Part shown: positions 22,952-34,651 of the stretch, piece by piece | Layout: each line of letters begins with the position of its first letter | How positions within the stretch are numbered: the first letter of the stretch is position 1 | Assembly: GCF_020184175.1 (NCBI RefSeq) | Contig: NC_065533.1 | Span: 58,814,351 to 58,878,350 of the forward strand | Length of the DNA stretch: 64,000 bases | DNA from: Aphis gossypii | Taxonomy: Eukaryota; Arthropoda; Insecta; Hemiptera; Aphididae | Direction of reading: 5' to 3' | Position numbers and translations under genes: made by a program | Notes under the pieces: generated by a model | What the model saw: the letters and a program-made list of their open reading frames with translations, nothing else | Told to the model about the DNA's origin: nothing | The model's database searches: none

Positions 22952-23917
22952 TTGGACAGTTCTTCTAACTATAAAAATGAAAATAATAATGAACAATATA
23001 TAAAAGAATTTGTAAAACGATTTACAAAAGGGCCACAGGTACCAGGAGACGGTGATTGTGGTGCACACGCATTAAGAATATGTTTAAAAAACTTAGGATT
23101 TTCTTTATCCAGTCTTAATATTTTGAAATTAATAGGTATTGAACAATGTCAATCAGGATATTATTTAACAGACGAAGACCTTGCTTTTATTTGTGACACA
23201 TTAAACAAGAATTTAATAATAATCAATGAAAATTACACAACTAAAAATGAAATAATAAATTCAGCATTGGTATATTGGACACCACACAGACAAACAGTTT
23301 GCGTGTTTCATGAAAAAAATCACTGGCGTCCAGGAATTTTAACCACTAATAGTAACTTGAGTGTTCACAATATCTGTATATGTTATGAATTTCCGAAAAT
23401 TCCAAGCGTAAAAAATAATACTACAAATAGAATGCCTCATGAATTACGTAAATATTTTTGTGCCGATTGTAATGAATTATTGATTAATTTGGAAGGTTTG
23501 AAATTACACAACTTACAAAATCATAAATACGATTTAATTTTTCCAGTAATTAATTGTAACGATTGCAATATTGTCATGTTAGGATATAATGCCAATATGG
23601 ATTTACACTGTAAAGGGGAAATTCACATAAAAAATATTAAAACAAAAGATATAGATATCAATAAAAGTAATAAATCTAACATAACGGATAATATAACAGT
23701 TCAAATTAATAGCGAAATAGCACAATCTCCAATAACATGGTACTCTCATTTTTGCGACGAATGTGAACACCTTTCACTTACCGAGTCAGCACTAAAAAAT
23801 CATGAACTACAGCACCATCCATTTTGGAGTAAAGGTGGTGATGTCATGTTTTGTCAAATTTGTGGGTCATACATTAGGGAATATAAAAAATACATTACAA
23901 TTAAAAAATACGAGTAA
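22952..23917 (+). pseudogene. OTU-like peptidase and C2H2 zinc fingers in Gypsy pol
   Basis: Between protease and RT sits a segment that is not part of ordinary pol. Residues about 30-130 match the OTU cysteine-peptidase layout: the Cys box PGDGDCGAHALRI (catalytic D and C) and, about 100 residues later, the His box KNHWRPG. Three to four C2H2-like fingers follow: FCADCNELL...LHNLQNH, CNDCNIVML...HCKGEIH, FCDECEHLS...HELQHH and FCQICGSYI. OTU domains cleave ubiquitin-like modifiers. Their presence in some insect Gypsy elements is known, but the role here is unknown. A frameshift at about 23900 separates it from the downstream pol frame, which overlaps from 23802. The upstream frame break is near 22930. 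Confidence 0.75.
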
Positions 23918-26563
23918 TGTTAAACATATTGGTAGTTTAAAAGAGCGACATTTAATATCAAAGTTTCACATGACAAATTTAAATATGAGAAAAAATAAAA
24001 GTAATATTTCACAACTAATGCACATTCATATTCGTGTGAACGACACGGTAAATATTCAGGAAGCAGGTCAATTCAATATAAAAAATGATGATATAGAAAA
24101 AGAAACAACAAATAATGTTAATAAAAAATTAAAATTAAAAACAGATACTAAGCAAAATGACGATCCATTGACTAGTATTTCTTGCTTGTTTGAGAATATA
24201 GTAAATAACAACATGAATGAACCAGTGTTAGTTAATAGTGATGATATTGCAAATTTTAACTCATCAAGCGTAAATAGTGTAGATTCACATAAGTCAAATA
24301 AAATAATTAGTAGACATATTTATCATAATACACCTGCTACGAAAAGAAATATACTGAATTTTGATATAAATAGCGAATTACCAGAAAACCACCAACACCA
24401 ATTGAGAAACTTATTAGAGAGCTATGGGGATTGTTTCGCACAAAGTCCTATGGACCTTGGTTCTATCGATATCGGAGATGTTCCGATTCCGACAATGTCT
24501 GATGATCCCGTTAGCCTACCGCCTTATAGGTTATCACTAAACGAACAAAGTGAACTGCAGAGACAGGTGGACGAGTTATTACAAGCCGGGTTAATCATAC
24601 CATCTAATTCTTCGTATGCTAGCCCAGCCTTTTTAGTGAATAAAGCAGATGGTTCAAAAAGATTAGTTATTGATTATAGGCAGTTAAATAAAATAATACC
24701 TCATCAAAATTTCCCTATTACGCATATGCAAACAGTATTCGATTGTTTAGAAGGGGCAAAATTTTTTAATATCATGGATATGCAACAGGGCTTTTTAAAC
24801 ATTTTATTAGGGAAAACAGATAGGCACAAACTAGCATTTATAACACCGTGCGGATTATACGAATGGACACGTTTTCCTTTTGGGTATAAAAATTCACCTC
24901 GTCAATTTTCTAAAGCTGTTGCAAAAGCACTTTCAGGACTTCTATATTTGGGTACTATAAACTACGTTGATGACATAATTAATTACGCGACAAATTTTGA
25001 TGATCTATTAAAAGTATTAGAAAAATTATTAATAAGAATTAGGGAAACTGGATTCAAATTAAAAGCTCCAAAATGTAAATTTGGTTATTTTGAGCTTAAA
25101 ATATTGGGACAAATAGTTAACAGAGACGGTATTAAACCAAATCCATCAGGACTAGACGCAATTAGAAAATTTCCAATACCTAAAACTATAAAACAGGTTA
25201 GAAGCTTTCTGGGGCTAAGTAATTTTTTTAGAAAGTTTATTCCACGCTTTGCAGAATTAAGTACACCATTAACAAATCTCACACGAGGTTCTTATCCAAA
25301 AAAAGTTCACCGGTAAAATGGTTAGAGGAACATCAAAAGGCATTTGAAGAAATAAAAAATAAACTCACTAATCCTCCATTATTAAAACATTTTAATCCTA
25401 GTTTAAAAATAGTTGTTTGGACTGATGCTAGTAAGATAGGAATTGCCGGAACTCTTTTACAAAAAAGTTCAGAGGATGAATATTTACATCCTGTTTCATA
25501 CATTTCACGACGTCTCAACCAGTGCGAGGAAAAATATAGTGCCATAGAACTTGAGCTTTTAGCAATAGTTTATGTTATGGAACAATTTCGTACTTATACG
25601 TATGGAGAATCAGTTGAAATTTGGACCGACCATGCGCCTCTTAAATATTTAGATAATATAAAAACTTTCTCAGTTAGAATACAGAGGCTAAAGAGTAAAT
25701 TAGTTGACTTTGATTATACAATAAAATATCGGAAAGGCTTATTAAACCAAGTTTGTGACGCGATGTCACGAAACCCGGTATTCGACCCCCCCACTCTAGA
25801 ACAGGAGGTACAAAAAGATAATGATTTAACAATTTCCCACGTAAAAACAATTAATATGCAAGTTGAACAAAACAATGATCCAATGTTAAATAAAATTATA
25901 CAAGCACTAGAAAATCCAGAAATCTCAGACCATATTTGGATTAGGAAATCAAAAAAATATTTTTTAAACCAAGATAAAATATTAATGTATAAACACGAAA
26001 CCAATGAACAAATTATAAACCTAATAGCGATCCCTGAAAAACGTATCAATGAAATATTATATAATTTCCATGACCACCCCTTTGCAGGACATTTAGGTAT
26101 AGATAAAACTTATAAAAAAATAATGGAAAGATATTTTTGGCCTACAATTTATAAAGACGTTCGAAAATATGTTTTATCATGTTTAAGTTGTCAAAAAAGA
26201 AAAGCAGATAAAACACCCACTTATGGACATATGCAAACGTCGCCTAAAATTTCCGGACGACCGTTTGAACGATTTACTATTGACTTCGTAGGACCAATTA
26301 ACCCTAGTAGTAATGGTTGTTCATATATTCTGGTAGGGACATGTGCGACAACTAAGTACGCAATTGCAAAACCTTATAAGAAAGCTGATGGCAAAACGAC
26401 GGTTAATTTTTTAATAGACATAATTTCACAATATGGAGCAATCTCGGAAATTCATTCGGACAGAGGCTTACATTTTACAAATAATTTAGTCAAAGACTTG
26501 CTAACCACACTAAATATAAAAAATACATTTTCAATAGCATATAGACCTCAAAGTCAAGGATAA
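23802..26563 (+). pseudogene. Gypsy pol: reverse transcriptase, RNase H, integrase
   Basis: A spacer (to about 24330) precedes the RT. RT motifs in order are LVIDYRQLNKI, FNIMDMQQGF, FPFGYKNSPRQF, the catalytic NYVDDII (about 24960) and SFLGLSNFFRKFI. After a frameshift at 25310 RNase H follows with VVWTDASK (D), AIELELLAIVY (E) and EIWTDHAPLKYL (D). Integrase follows in frame: the HHCC finger (HPFAGHLG, CLSCQKRK) and the core residues FTIDFVGP (D) and IHSDRGLHF (D). A TAA at 26561-26563 lies between the second D and the E of TEKFNG, inside the catalytic core. The proteins would copy the RNA and insert the DNA. This copy has at least two disabling lesions. Confidence 0.92.
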
Positions 26564-27087
26564 ACAGAAAAATTTAACGGAACATTAATAGATATGATCA
26601 GTCATTTTGTTCAAGAAAAACCTCAAAAATGGTCCCAAATTATTAAGTATGTTCTATTTGGTTATAACTCCTCGAAAAATGAAACAACAGGTTACTCACC
26701 ATTTTCTTACTTCATGCATATCATCCAAAATCTATTTTTGATTTCAATATTGTAGAAACTAACGTACAACCTGATATTTTGATAGAAATTGATAAAATAA
26801 ATGATGTAAGAAATAAATTACCAACCATTTTAGAAAAGCAGTTTTTAAAAAATAAACAATATTATGACAAAAATAAAAATGAAGTACAATTCCTAACAAA
26901 TGAAAAAGTATTAGTCAAAACATTTAAAAATAATAATAAATTTTCTTTTCGATATGATGGACCTTACAAAATTATAAAAAAGATCTCTGATAATACATAT
27001 TTAGTAGAAGTTATAAGAAACGGACAATTAGAAAATGTTTATAAACATGTGAGCCAAATTAAGAAGTTTCGAGAACGTATTACTTAA
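26564..27087 (+). pseudogene. Gypsy integrase C-terminus (GPY/F-like)
   Basis: After the TAA the frame continues with TEKFNGTLIDMISHF (the catalytic E) and YNSSKNETTGYSPF. A further shift near 26720 leads to 26779-27087, with KNKQYYDKNKN and the GPY-type module FSFRYDGPYKIIKKI. This tail binds DNA and helps choose the target. No chromodomain is evident. It ends at a TAA at 27085-27087, where pol ends. Confidence 0.8.
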
Positions 27088-28646
27088 TAAATAACGCGTT
27101 AGTATATTTGTTATTAGGAACGGTATTTATTTATTCTTTATTCATATATAGTAATTAATATGCAAATGTACAGTATATAATGTAAACGGATCTGAGTAAA
27201 TGGATATAAATAATAAGCATTATAAATATTTTAATAACAATTACAAAAAACTAACGGATTAAAATTATGTTTAAAATTACGACTTCCTTTAGCTAGATAA
27301 TATATAATGTAAAACAAAAAAAAAAAAAAAAAATATGCACAATCTACAAATTATTTCGTAATAACAATATATATGCGACTAATTGCACATATTATAAATA
27401 TATTTTGTTTTCCCCTCACCTTTCAAAATGGTCAGTTGTCATATTAGATTTCAATATTGACTGGTTAATTTTAATAAATATTACGTTAACATTTTTTTTT
27501 TTTTTTTTCCAATAATAAAAGAATGTTCGAAAACCATCACGACAGTCAGTAGACAAACACGTGTCACTAAAATACTAAACGAATAATTTATTGTAGGACA
27601 ACTAAAATAAGACAACAGTGCTATAAATTATAATATCAGTATGGACTGCAATTCTATAATATTAACAATAACAATGTTTTTCTTACGATGGATTATGATA
27701 TGCAACTGCCAAGGAGTCATGATCAATGCGACTACAGAGGAAGCTGGATTTATAGACAATCACCAAGGAACAGGAGCAGAACCTTTACAGCAATCATTAA
27801 TTTTTTATCATATTTATGTATTCATATTGTATTATCATATTTAAATCATGTACCTAGTTAAAAATATTGTAGTTATATTATTTGATAAAAATTGTATAAT
27901 ACTAGATTAATTGTATTTTGGGGAATATATTTTATATTAATTTAAGGGAGAAATAACTATTAATAAGTAATATTTTATTTGGAAAGGGGAGAGCCACTAT
28001 GATTTAAAAAAAAAAAAAATGGAAATAATAAAGGAACTATATTTGAACTTACTTATTTATGTAAAACTACAATAGACGTAGATGCGAATATTTTACTTAT
28101 AGTTTATACTTATAATAAATTACGTTTCTCTATAGTATAAAAAAGGATGTGCCTCTGGCGTGGTTTAATCACTCGCAAGTACATACCTAATTACGTATCA
28201 GAGAGATAAAAAATAACATACTAATACTCTACTACATATTACTATTGTTCATATTACAACGTTTTAAGAAGTAATGATTTGACATTAAGTATGTAAGTTG
28301 AAATTAAGTTACGACTTTATAGATTATACTATTATAGTAGCGTATTGGGTTGTAGTACTATTGATAAGAAATATTACTTTAAAAAAAAAAAAAAAACAAA
28401 AAAATATTATATAAAATTTAGTAAAACTGTTATGTGTCTAAATTGTAATTATGTTATATTTATATGAATTGATCAAACATTGTATTATTCTGTAAAACCA
28501 TGTAATATCATATATGTATACTGATGTTCTTATTCTTATTCATGTATTTAAAAACAAAAATTTATATTATAAATTATATTTTCAAGATGGTTGTTAATTA
28601 AAAAAAAAAAAAAAAAAAAAAATAAAAAAAATATATATATTAAATA
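27088..28646 (+). other. 3' region of the Gypsy element with a short signal-like ORF
   Basis: No conserved gene is recognised. An ORF at 27641-27844 (67 codons) begins with a hydrophobic, signal-like stretch (IILTITMFFLRWIMI) and then an acidic segment. It could be the start of a lost extra gene such as an envelope-type gene, or chance. A/T homopolymer runs lie at 27310, 27491, 28381 and 28601. A direct claim of env is not supported. Confidence 0.35.
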
Positions 28647-28658
28647 GAAGGGGGGTAA
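28647..28658 (+). promoter_or_regulatory. Polypurine tract
   Basis: AGAAGGGGGGTAA lies immediately before the TG of the 3' LTR. This is the expected place for plus-strand priming in an LTR retrotransposon. Confidence 0.8.
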
Positions 28659-29062
28659 TGTAACATTGGTTACATCCTATATATATAAATTAGACACAAA
28701 ACACACACACACTATAGAATTGCCCAAGGTCCAATACAAAATATACACACTCGACACTTTTCTACCCGTACACATTATTATTATAATTAAATTGACACAC
28801 CGCCTTCAGTTCGGCAACATTCATCAACAGGAACGAACTCACTTATTAACAGCCATCTAAAATCTACCTGTTTAAGTAAAGTATAATTATTTTAATATAT
28901 GAATTTATAAAGAACTTTAAACCAAACGTGTCTTATTGTTATAAATAAAATAATACCTCATACACTGCTCTAACCCCCAGCTACGGAAAACTTATCCATA
29001 AGGAATAGAAAACCTTCCCTGGATAACTATTATCGTAATAAGGTTCCCCCGACCACGTTACA
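28659..29062 (+). repeat. 3' LTR of the Gypsy element
   Basis: This 404-base direct repeat of 13603-14009 begins TGTAACATTGG, ends ACGTTACA, and is followed by the target duplicate CTAC (29063-29066). Confidence 0.95.
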
Positions 29063-29661
29063 CTACGTACATGAAGTTATCAATAAATAAGACTACCTAT
29101 GGCGAGTTTCCTCTAATAATACACAATTGTCAAAATCAGTTGATATGCAATATGCAAGACTATAAGCAAATTAATCAAGTTTCGAAAATTCGCTATTTGG
29201 GTATTATCTTCGACAATAATTTGAGGTGGAACTTCCATATACATAATTTAGTTGGGAAACTGCGATACTCATTACACAAATTTATTGTACTAAAAGATAT
29301 CTTACCTGTAGAAACTTTACGTACCATTTATTTTGCGTTCTATCAGTCCATCTGTCAATATGGCCTTTTGGTGTGGGGAGGTGTAAAAGATAATGTTTTA
29401 AAAATGCTTCAAACAAATCAAAATAATATACTAAGAATAATACTAAATAGAAAATCTTTAGTAGGTTCAGCAAAAGTGAATTACATAGAACGAGGTGTTC
29501 TACCAATAAGATACCTATACAAGAAGTTTGCAATTTTATTTACAATTAAAAAAATAATGAATTATAATAACAATAACAGACACTTAAGAGAACATATAGC
29601 CTATAATTGCCAGTTAAATATACGGAAAAATCCTTTGGTCAATCTTTTGTTGACTATTTAG
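29063..29661 (+). pseudogene. LINE ORF2 C-terminus
   Basis: The frame joins exactly to the 5' part after removing one CTAC. It contains the thumb and post-RT region of CR1/Jockey-type ORF2 proteins: IRYLGIIFDNNLRWNFHI, FYQSICQYGLLVWG and LYKKFAILF. It ends at TAG 29659-29661; a further frame (to about 29775) may hold the last residues (YLGSTYFNQ-like), so a late frameshift is possible. Confidence 0.8.
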
Positions 29662-30240
29662 GTTCTACTTATTTTAATCAGATGCCGACACTATACAAAA
29701 AAAATATTCATGAAGGTCAAGTTAATGAGAAAAAAGTCGTATATAAATGGCTATTTGCAGAATTAATTACTCCTTAAATAGAGTCCACCATTTCAGTGAT
29801 TCCAGTCATTATGATTTTATTTTAATCTGTTTCTTTTACTTAATGTATTAATATTCACCATGAGTTTTTAATTAACGAATAATTTGAATCTTGCCACGTT
29901 TCTCTCTTATATATATTATGATGTTGTTTTGTTTCTCTTATATTGTATTGTATTGTATTGTAAACTTTAACTGGTTAGTCAAATGTGACTGATTTTGTAT
30001 TCTTATTTTATATTAATTTAAATTTTATTTTATTTTATTTCATATACTTATTGAGATATGTTTTTCTTTTTGCGAAAGAATGTATCTATCCAAATCTTTT
30101 TGTTTATTCTAAGTTGCATTTTAAATTACTATTATTACATTTGTTAACTCTCTACTCCATCACAAGCTTAGGCTTAAAGGAGTAGATATATTTCTTTATT
30201 TATACGATTTATTGTACAATGTACATATAAAGAAAATTTA

Positions 30241-30271
<31 letters not shown>
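29063..30271 (+). mobile_element. LINE, 3' part with poly(A) tail
   Basis: This is the continuation of the LINE at 10190-13602 beyond the Gypsy insertion. It holds the ORF2 C-terminus (29071-29661), an untranslated region with repeated TTGTA (29938-29960), and a run of about 30 A at 30242-30271 that marks the LINE 3' end. I could not find the expected target duplication at the 5' edge, so the 5' boundary remains uncertain. Confidence 0.85.
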
Positions 30272-30276
<5 letters not shown>

Positions 30277-30284
30277 GTGTATCA

Positions 30285-31764
30285 TTAGTACAAAGTCCAC
30301 GCTTACTCTAATCACCTGCGGTCCATTAGCAAACACAATGAGCGATAAGCCTAATAATAAGCCACAATCAAAAACGTATTTAAAACGATCATCAACAACC
30401 ACTAGCCTTAAACCAACTATAAATAAAATCACTCTTAACGCAACAAAGCATTCCTTACAATCCAAACTTCCTACAATAACTTTAAAAAATCCACCCAAAA
30501 TACCTGTATCGTCAAACTTTACCCCTCCTCTCCCTCATCAATCAGTGGATCAACACACACAAAAATCGTTCACGGAAACTACGGAAAATTTCACATTTCC
30601 TAAAAAACACCAAGCAATCATATTCAACACAATCGATGGAATCCCCCAAATTGAATACATAAGAGTACTAAGCACATTAACAAACCCGTCGAAAATTAAG
30701 TTCGCTTCGAGAATATTTAACAACCGCTTCTGCGTATATTTCTCAAACAAAAGCATTGTTGAAAATATTATTAATCAAAACCATACAATTAACGTAAACA
30801 ACCACACTATCAGTATTCGTAAACTGATTAACCCCAACTAAATAAATAATTATCTCAAATGTTTCACCTATTATCCCACACTCGCTCATATTAGATGCAC
30901 TCACCAGCGCCGGTTTCAGTACCACCTCTCCGATTTCATTCATCAAAGCAGGCTTCTCGTCAGACGATCTTGCACACATAATTAGTTTCAGAAGACAAAC
31001 CTACATAAACAAACTATCATGTTCATTTTTTATTCATTTTGAGGACACTGACTACAGAATTTTTCTTACAGACGATACACTCACATGCTATTACTGCAAG
31101 CGAACGGACCATACTTCAGCCCATTGTAATAATATACTTTCACAATAGCCCTTCCATATTGACGAACAAAATATAAATCTAAAGCCTCAATCGATCACCT
31201 AAACCAACCCTCAATCTTCACACTTCGGAATGACCAATACTGATACTCCACACTCACCTCACCTTGAAAAAGATCCCAACACTACAATCACAGAATATCC
31301 AGAAACAAACATCGACATAGAAATCGAAGAAGAAAACAAGATTTTTATCGCAGACTTACAACCTCCGGAATCCTCCGACCAAATTGACTCCTCTACCCTT
31401 AATGTTCCACAAAAACGTCATCTACAAAATCTGCTCCCTCCCTCCAGATCTCCATCATCAATCACAAAAAAGCCAGAGTCAACTGTAAAATAAAATAAAA
31501 AATCGTACTATATCCGACTGTTCCACAATATTGGAGAAAGGATCCTCTACGATAGAAAACTTCTTCTTAAACACCAACAACCTACCAATAAACTTCCTCC
31601 AATTAAAATACATACTTGATAATTTCATAAACAAATCAATAAATATTCACTCGTTGGTAAATGAAACCAACATTGACATTCGTACCTTACTAGAGCTAAC
31701 TGAAAAAATTCGTCCAATCATCAAAAATGACCGTACAACAAAAACCCGCCTCAAAATTGATTGA
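30285..31764 (+). mobile_element. Second LINE, 5' portion only
   Basis: The block starts right after the first LINE's poly(A) tail and carries only a leader and ORF1-like coding, with no endonuclease or RT. Composition changes sharply: C-rich, A-rich codons and few G. This favours a separate element family. LINE copies normally lose their 5' end, so an isolated 5' half suggests later deletion or a larger rearrangement. Confidence 0.65.
30338..31764 (+). pseudogene. Gag-like ORF1 of a Jockey/I-type LINE, broken
   Basis: The start is the ATG of MSDKPNNK. A long proline/threonine/lysine-rich leader precedes a nucleic-acid-binding region (IEYIRVLSTL, FNNRFCVYFSN, then after the stop at 30839 AGFSSDDL and TDYRIFLTDD). 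A CCHC knuckle follows (CYYCKRTDHTSAHC, about 31089-31130). Proline-rich coding continues at 31230-31493, with a last piece at 31531-31764. Three stops or frame changes break it (30841, about 31148 and 31493). Such proteins coat LINE RNA. The knuckle plus the upstream fold resemble gag-like ORF1 of the I/Jockey group. No ORF2 follows. Confidence 0.7.
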
Positions 31765-31989
31765 AAACAAAAAGTAAACGAGCCAAATGTAAACGTTGTA
31801 ACTCAAAGATTATTGCTTTAGTTGCTAGTATGAAGAATCATTATTATAATACTTGCAGTATAGCCAATACGTGTAAGTATATTTAATATAATGTAGTGGC
31901 GTAAATTGGTCTTAATTTCTGGCGGTGCAGAGAAATATTTTAATTTTTAACCCACCAATACTAACTTCGTTTTAAAACCCCCAGCCAAT

Positions 31990-33031
31990 AAACATAATAT
32001 TTTTTGTTTCAATAACAGAGAGTGCAATACTAAGTTGTGAACAATATGGATGTGTTGTTAGTAGTGTCGTTACAGATAACGCTGCAAATATGTCAAAAAT
32101 GAGAAGAAATTTTGCTTTGAGTGAAAAATTACAAAACAAACAAATCATAACATACGGATGTTCAGCACACATGTTAAATTTATTGGCGTATGATATAGCA
32201 GCACCTGGAATTAAATCTCATGTAAAAACTATATTTAAGTATTTTAGAAACTCTCATTTTTTTGGTGCTAAATATAGAATGGAAGGTGGTAAGACATTGG
32301 TTATGCCTCAAGATTTTAGATGAAACACATTAGCAGATATAAGCTAACCAGAACCTATCCAATATTATCTGGATAATTGGCATTTTCTATACAAAATATG
32401 TGATGAAAATCGTAGTGCAGTTGATGGTACAATTTTTGCTAAAATTAAAGATACTAAAACCAGAAATATTGCTGAAGAATATCTAATAAAATTGAAAAAA
32501 ATTGCAATGTCCTTAGACATAGTCCAAGCTGATTTGATTGGATTTAAAAACTATTTTTGAAAATGAAGTAAGTAGTTCAGAAATGTTGAAGTTTTTTACA
32601 AATCGTTTTGAAATGGCAATGAGTGAGTACCATTTTTTAGCCTATATTTTGGACCCTCAGTATATTGGTGCAAAGTTAACTGAGGAACAATTAAATAATA
32701 CTATGAATTATGTAAGTGTGTACCATCAAGAAATTATGGCTGATGTAATCACCTTCCAAGCACAGGGGTTTCCTTTCAAATCTTACCTGTTCAATGAAAA
32801 TGTTTTAAAAATTAAACCACTAACATGGTGGACAGCATTGGAAAAAAACTTAACGAAGGAAAGAATGAAATGGTTAAGCATCTGTTCACATTATGTGCTT
32901 CTTCAGCTGGCATCGAGAGAATATTTTCAACTTATGGTATAGTTCATACAAAACTAAGGAACTGGTTAGGTATCGAGAAATCTTCTAAATTAGTTTGTGT
33001 ATTTAAAAGTTTAAACAGTTATAACAAATAA
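31990..33031 (+). pseudogene. Second hAT transposase remnant
   Basis: After an acceptor-like TTTCAATAACAG the sequence encodes an RNase H-like core with QYGCVVSSVVTDNAANM (catalytic D) and TYGCSAHMLNLLA (the CxxH-like motif). A stop at 32323 and several shifts follow. Then 32538-32942 (YHFLAYILDPQYIGAKL) and, in another frame, 32825-33031 carry the dimerisation tail ASSAGIERIFSTYGIVHTKLRN. This matches DUF659/ZBED-like hAT transposases and differs from the one at 4207-8105. The 5' half is missing. The right terminus is probably at 33386. Confidence 0.75.
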
Positions 33032-33259
33032 TTAATACTATTGTGATATTTAAATATTGTGTTTCCTATCAAGTTGATATAAATAATTTTTTTTTTAATT
33101 TATGTTGGAGTACAACTAGTTATTAATTTATATGTTATTTATTCCTATGTTATTTTATATTGTTTACAAGATTTGTTATGAAATGTTATTTAAAGGTATA
33201 ATAAATAATAATAATTAAATATATAAGACAGAATTTTCAATTCATCTGATATTTTTCTA

Positions 33260-33386
33260 TTTTAAAAAACTATTTTTTTTATGATGTTTAAATCGTTTGT
33301 TTTAAACGTTTTAAACAAAACAATGTTTGATTAATTTAGATGTTTTAAAAATGTTTTAAACAAGTGTTTAAAACATTTCAACTCTG
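33260..33386 (+). repeat. Right end of the second hAT element
   Basis: Reiterated GTTTTAAAC / GTTTAAAAC words lead to TTTCAACTCTG at 33386. Read inverted this is CAGAGTTGAAA, a hAT-like terminus. The next eight bases are ATCTCATC. The matching left end is absent, consistent with 5' loss. Confidence 0.5.
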
Positions 33387-34314
33387 ATCTCATCCAACAA
33401 TAATTAAACAAAGAACAAGGGTTAACGGAAATAAAAATCAATCAATTAATAGCAGGGCAAGAACAGGTATCTAAAAAGAAAAAATATACGAAGACAACTA
33501 CACGGATTGAAAAAATTGTAAATTCTTACCATGAACGTAATCTCAATGAATATTTAATTGGAATTGCTGATAATTTACAAATATAAGGTATTAATTTTTA
33601 TTATAATTATTGCTCAAAATTTTTATTATTATTTATATATTTATTATTATTATTATTAAATAACATTTTACAAATTATCCAGCGCCACGGTCGTGGAGAC
33701 GTGGAGTGAGCTAAGTAAAAAAAATAAAAGCGGAGGCACGACAGTGTATAATATCTCGAAGCAGGAGTTTCCCATTAAAACCGTGTAAATTTCGGTGTTT
33801 TTTGTCAGATGAGATAATTAATTATCTACTGAATCAATTTATAACTAGTAAATTGCAAAACATGAGGAAAATCATGCAGATGATCCTTTTGTAAAAATCA
33901 TAAAAATCGTACAGTTAGAAATTAAGTTATTAAAGGAAACGTGAAACATTTTTAATGAAAAATTATATTGAAATCTGGAATCACGGCGGCCGCTTCTCGC
34001 GTTGTCGTGCCCATAGGGGGATAACTCATATCGCCTGATTATGACCAATATTTTAGCGACAATTGTTACTAACTACTTCATATATTTTTTAAGTTGTCTT
34101 ACCAACCTAATCAAAAACAAGGTTTTCCCCATAGTTATATTAATCTATGGTTTTTCAATTTGTTCTTGTCTATGGCTTTGACTTTTGACTTTTTCAATTT
34201 TTTTTTTTTGACCGAGTGATATACGTTACATAACATTTTATCTATTATATTTTATACTTTTTTACGTTATTAAATTTATTTTATAATAGTTTAGTGTACA
34301 CGTATAATTTTATA
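33387..34314. other. Spacer with a short coding-like remnant
   Basis: At 33395-33583 a frame reads through a lysine-rich, coiled-coil-like segment (QEQVSKKKKYTKTTTRIEKI) to a stop. It looks like the C-terminal tail of an unidentified gene. The rest contains a (TTA)n patch at 33600-33680 that also occurs at 41357-41446, and a GC-rich spot near 33985-34020. No other gene is supported. Confidence 0.4.
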
Positions 34315-34651
34315 ATGCCGTCACAAACGTGTGTTGTGAATACTTGTAAAAATCGTATAGGCATTAAGCATAGGTTCCCAAAAGAACCACATTTGTTTGA
34401 TGTCTGGGTTTCAAAATGTAACAATACAAAATTGAATAACCTTTCTATGTTTGAAGCATACGAAAAATACGTAATTTGTGACATGCATTTTGAGCCAAAG
34501 TTCAAAATACTTGGTACAAAACGGCTACATAAAGAAGCTATACCTTCATTGTTAATATCTCCTGGTAAGTGAAAGTTAATGAAGTTCTAACCATTTATAC
34601 CCTTCAAATCATTATTAAAATTATAGGTATATTTCATACATTACTGATTAT

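Larger units (their letters stand above)
13603..29062 (+). mobile_element. Ty3/Gypsy-type LTR retrotransposon (interrupted)
   Basis: The boundaries are exact: TGTAACATTGG... to ...CCACGTTACA, with CTAC duplicated on each side. The order is LTR (13603-14009), leader, gag, a nested DNA transposon (16079-22259), zinc knuckle, protease, OTU-like and zinc-finger region, RT, RNase H, integrase, a GPY-type tail, 3' region, polypurine tract (28647-28658) and LTR (28659-29062). Without the nest it would be about 9.3 kb. The two LTRs differ at only about five places, mostly indels, so insertion was recent on the scale of this window. Even so, gag and pol carry many frameshifts and stops. Confidence 0.95.

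Noticed and set aside
27641..27844. A definite envelope gene of the Gypsy element
   Set aside because: Only a hydrophobic start is visible. No fusion peptide, cleavage site or membrane anchor can be seen downstream.
30238..30498. A minus-strand frame beginning at the LINE poly(A)
   Set aside because: The poly-F end is simply the reversed poly(A) tail, and the rest is the shadow of the second LINE's ORF1.
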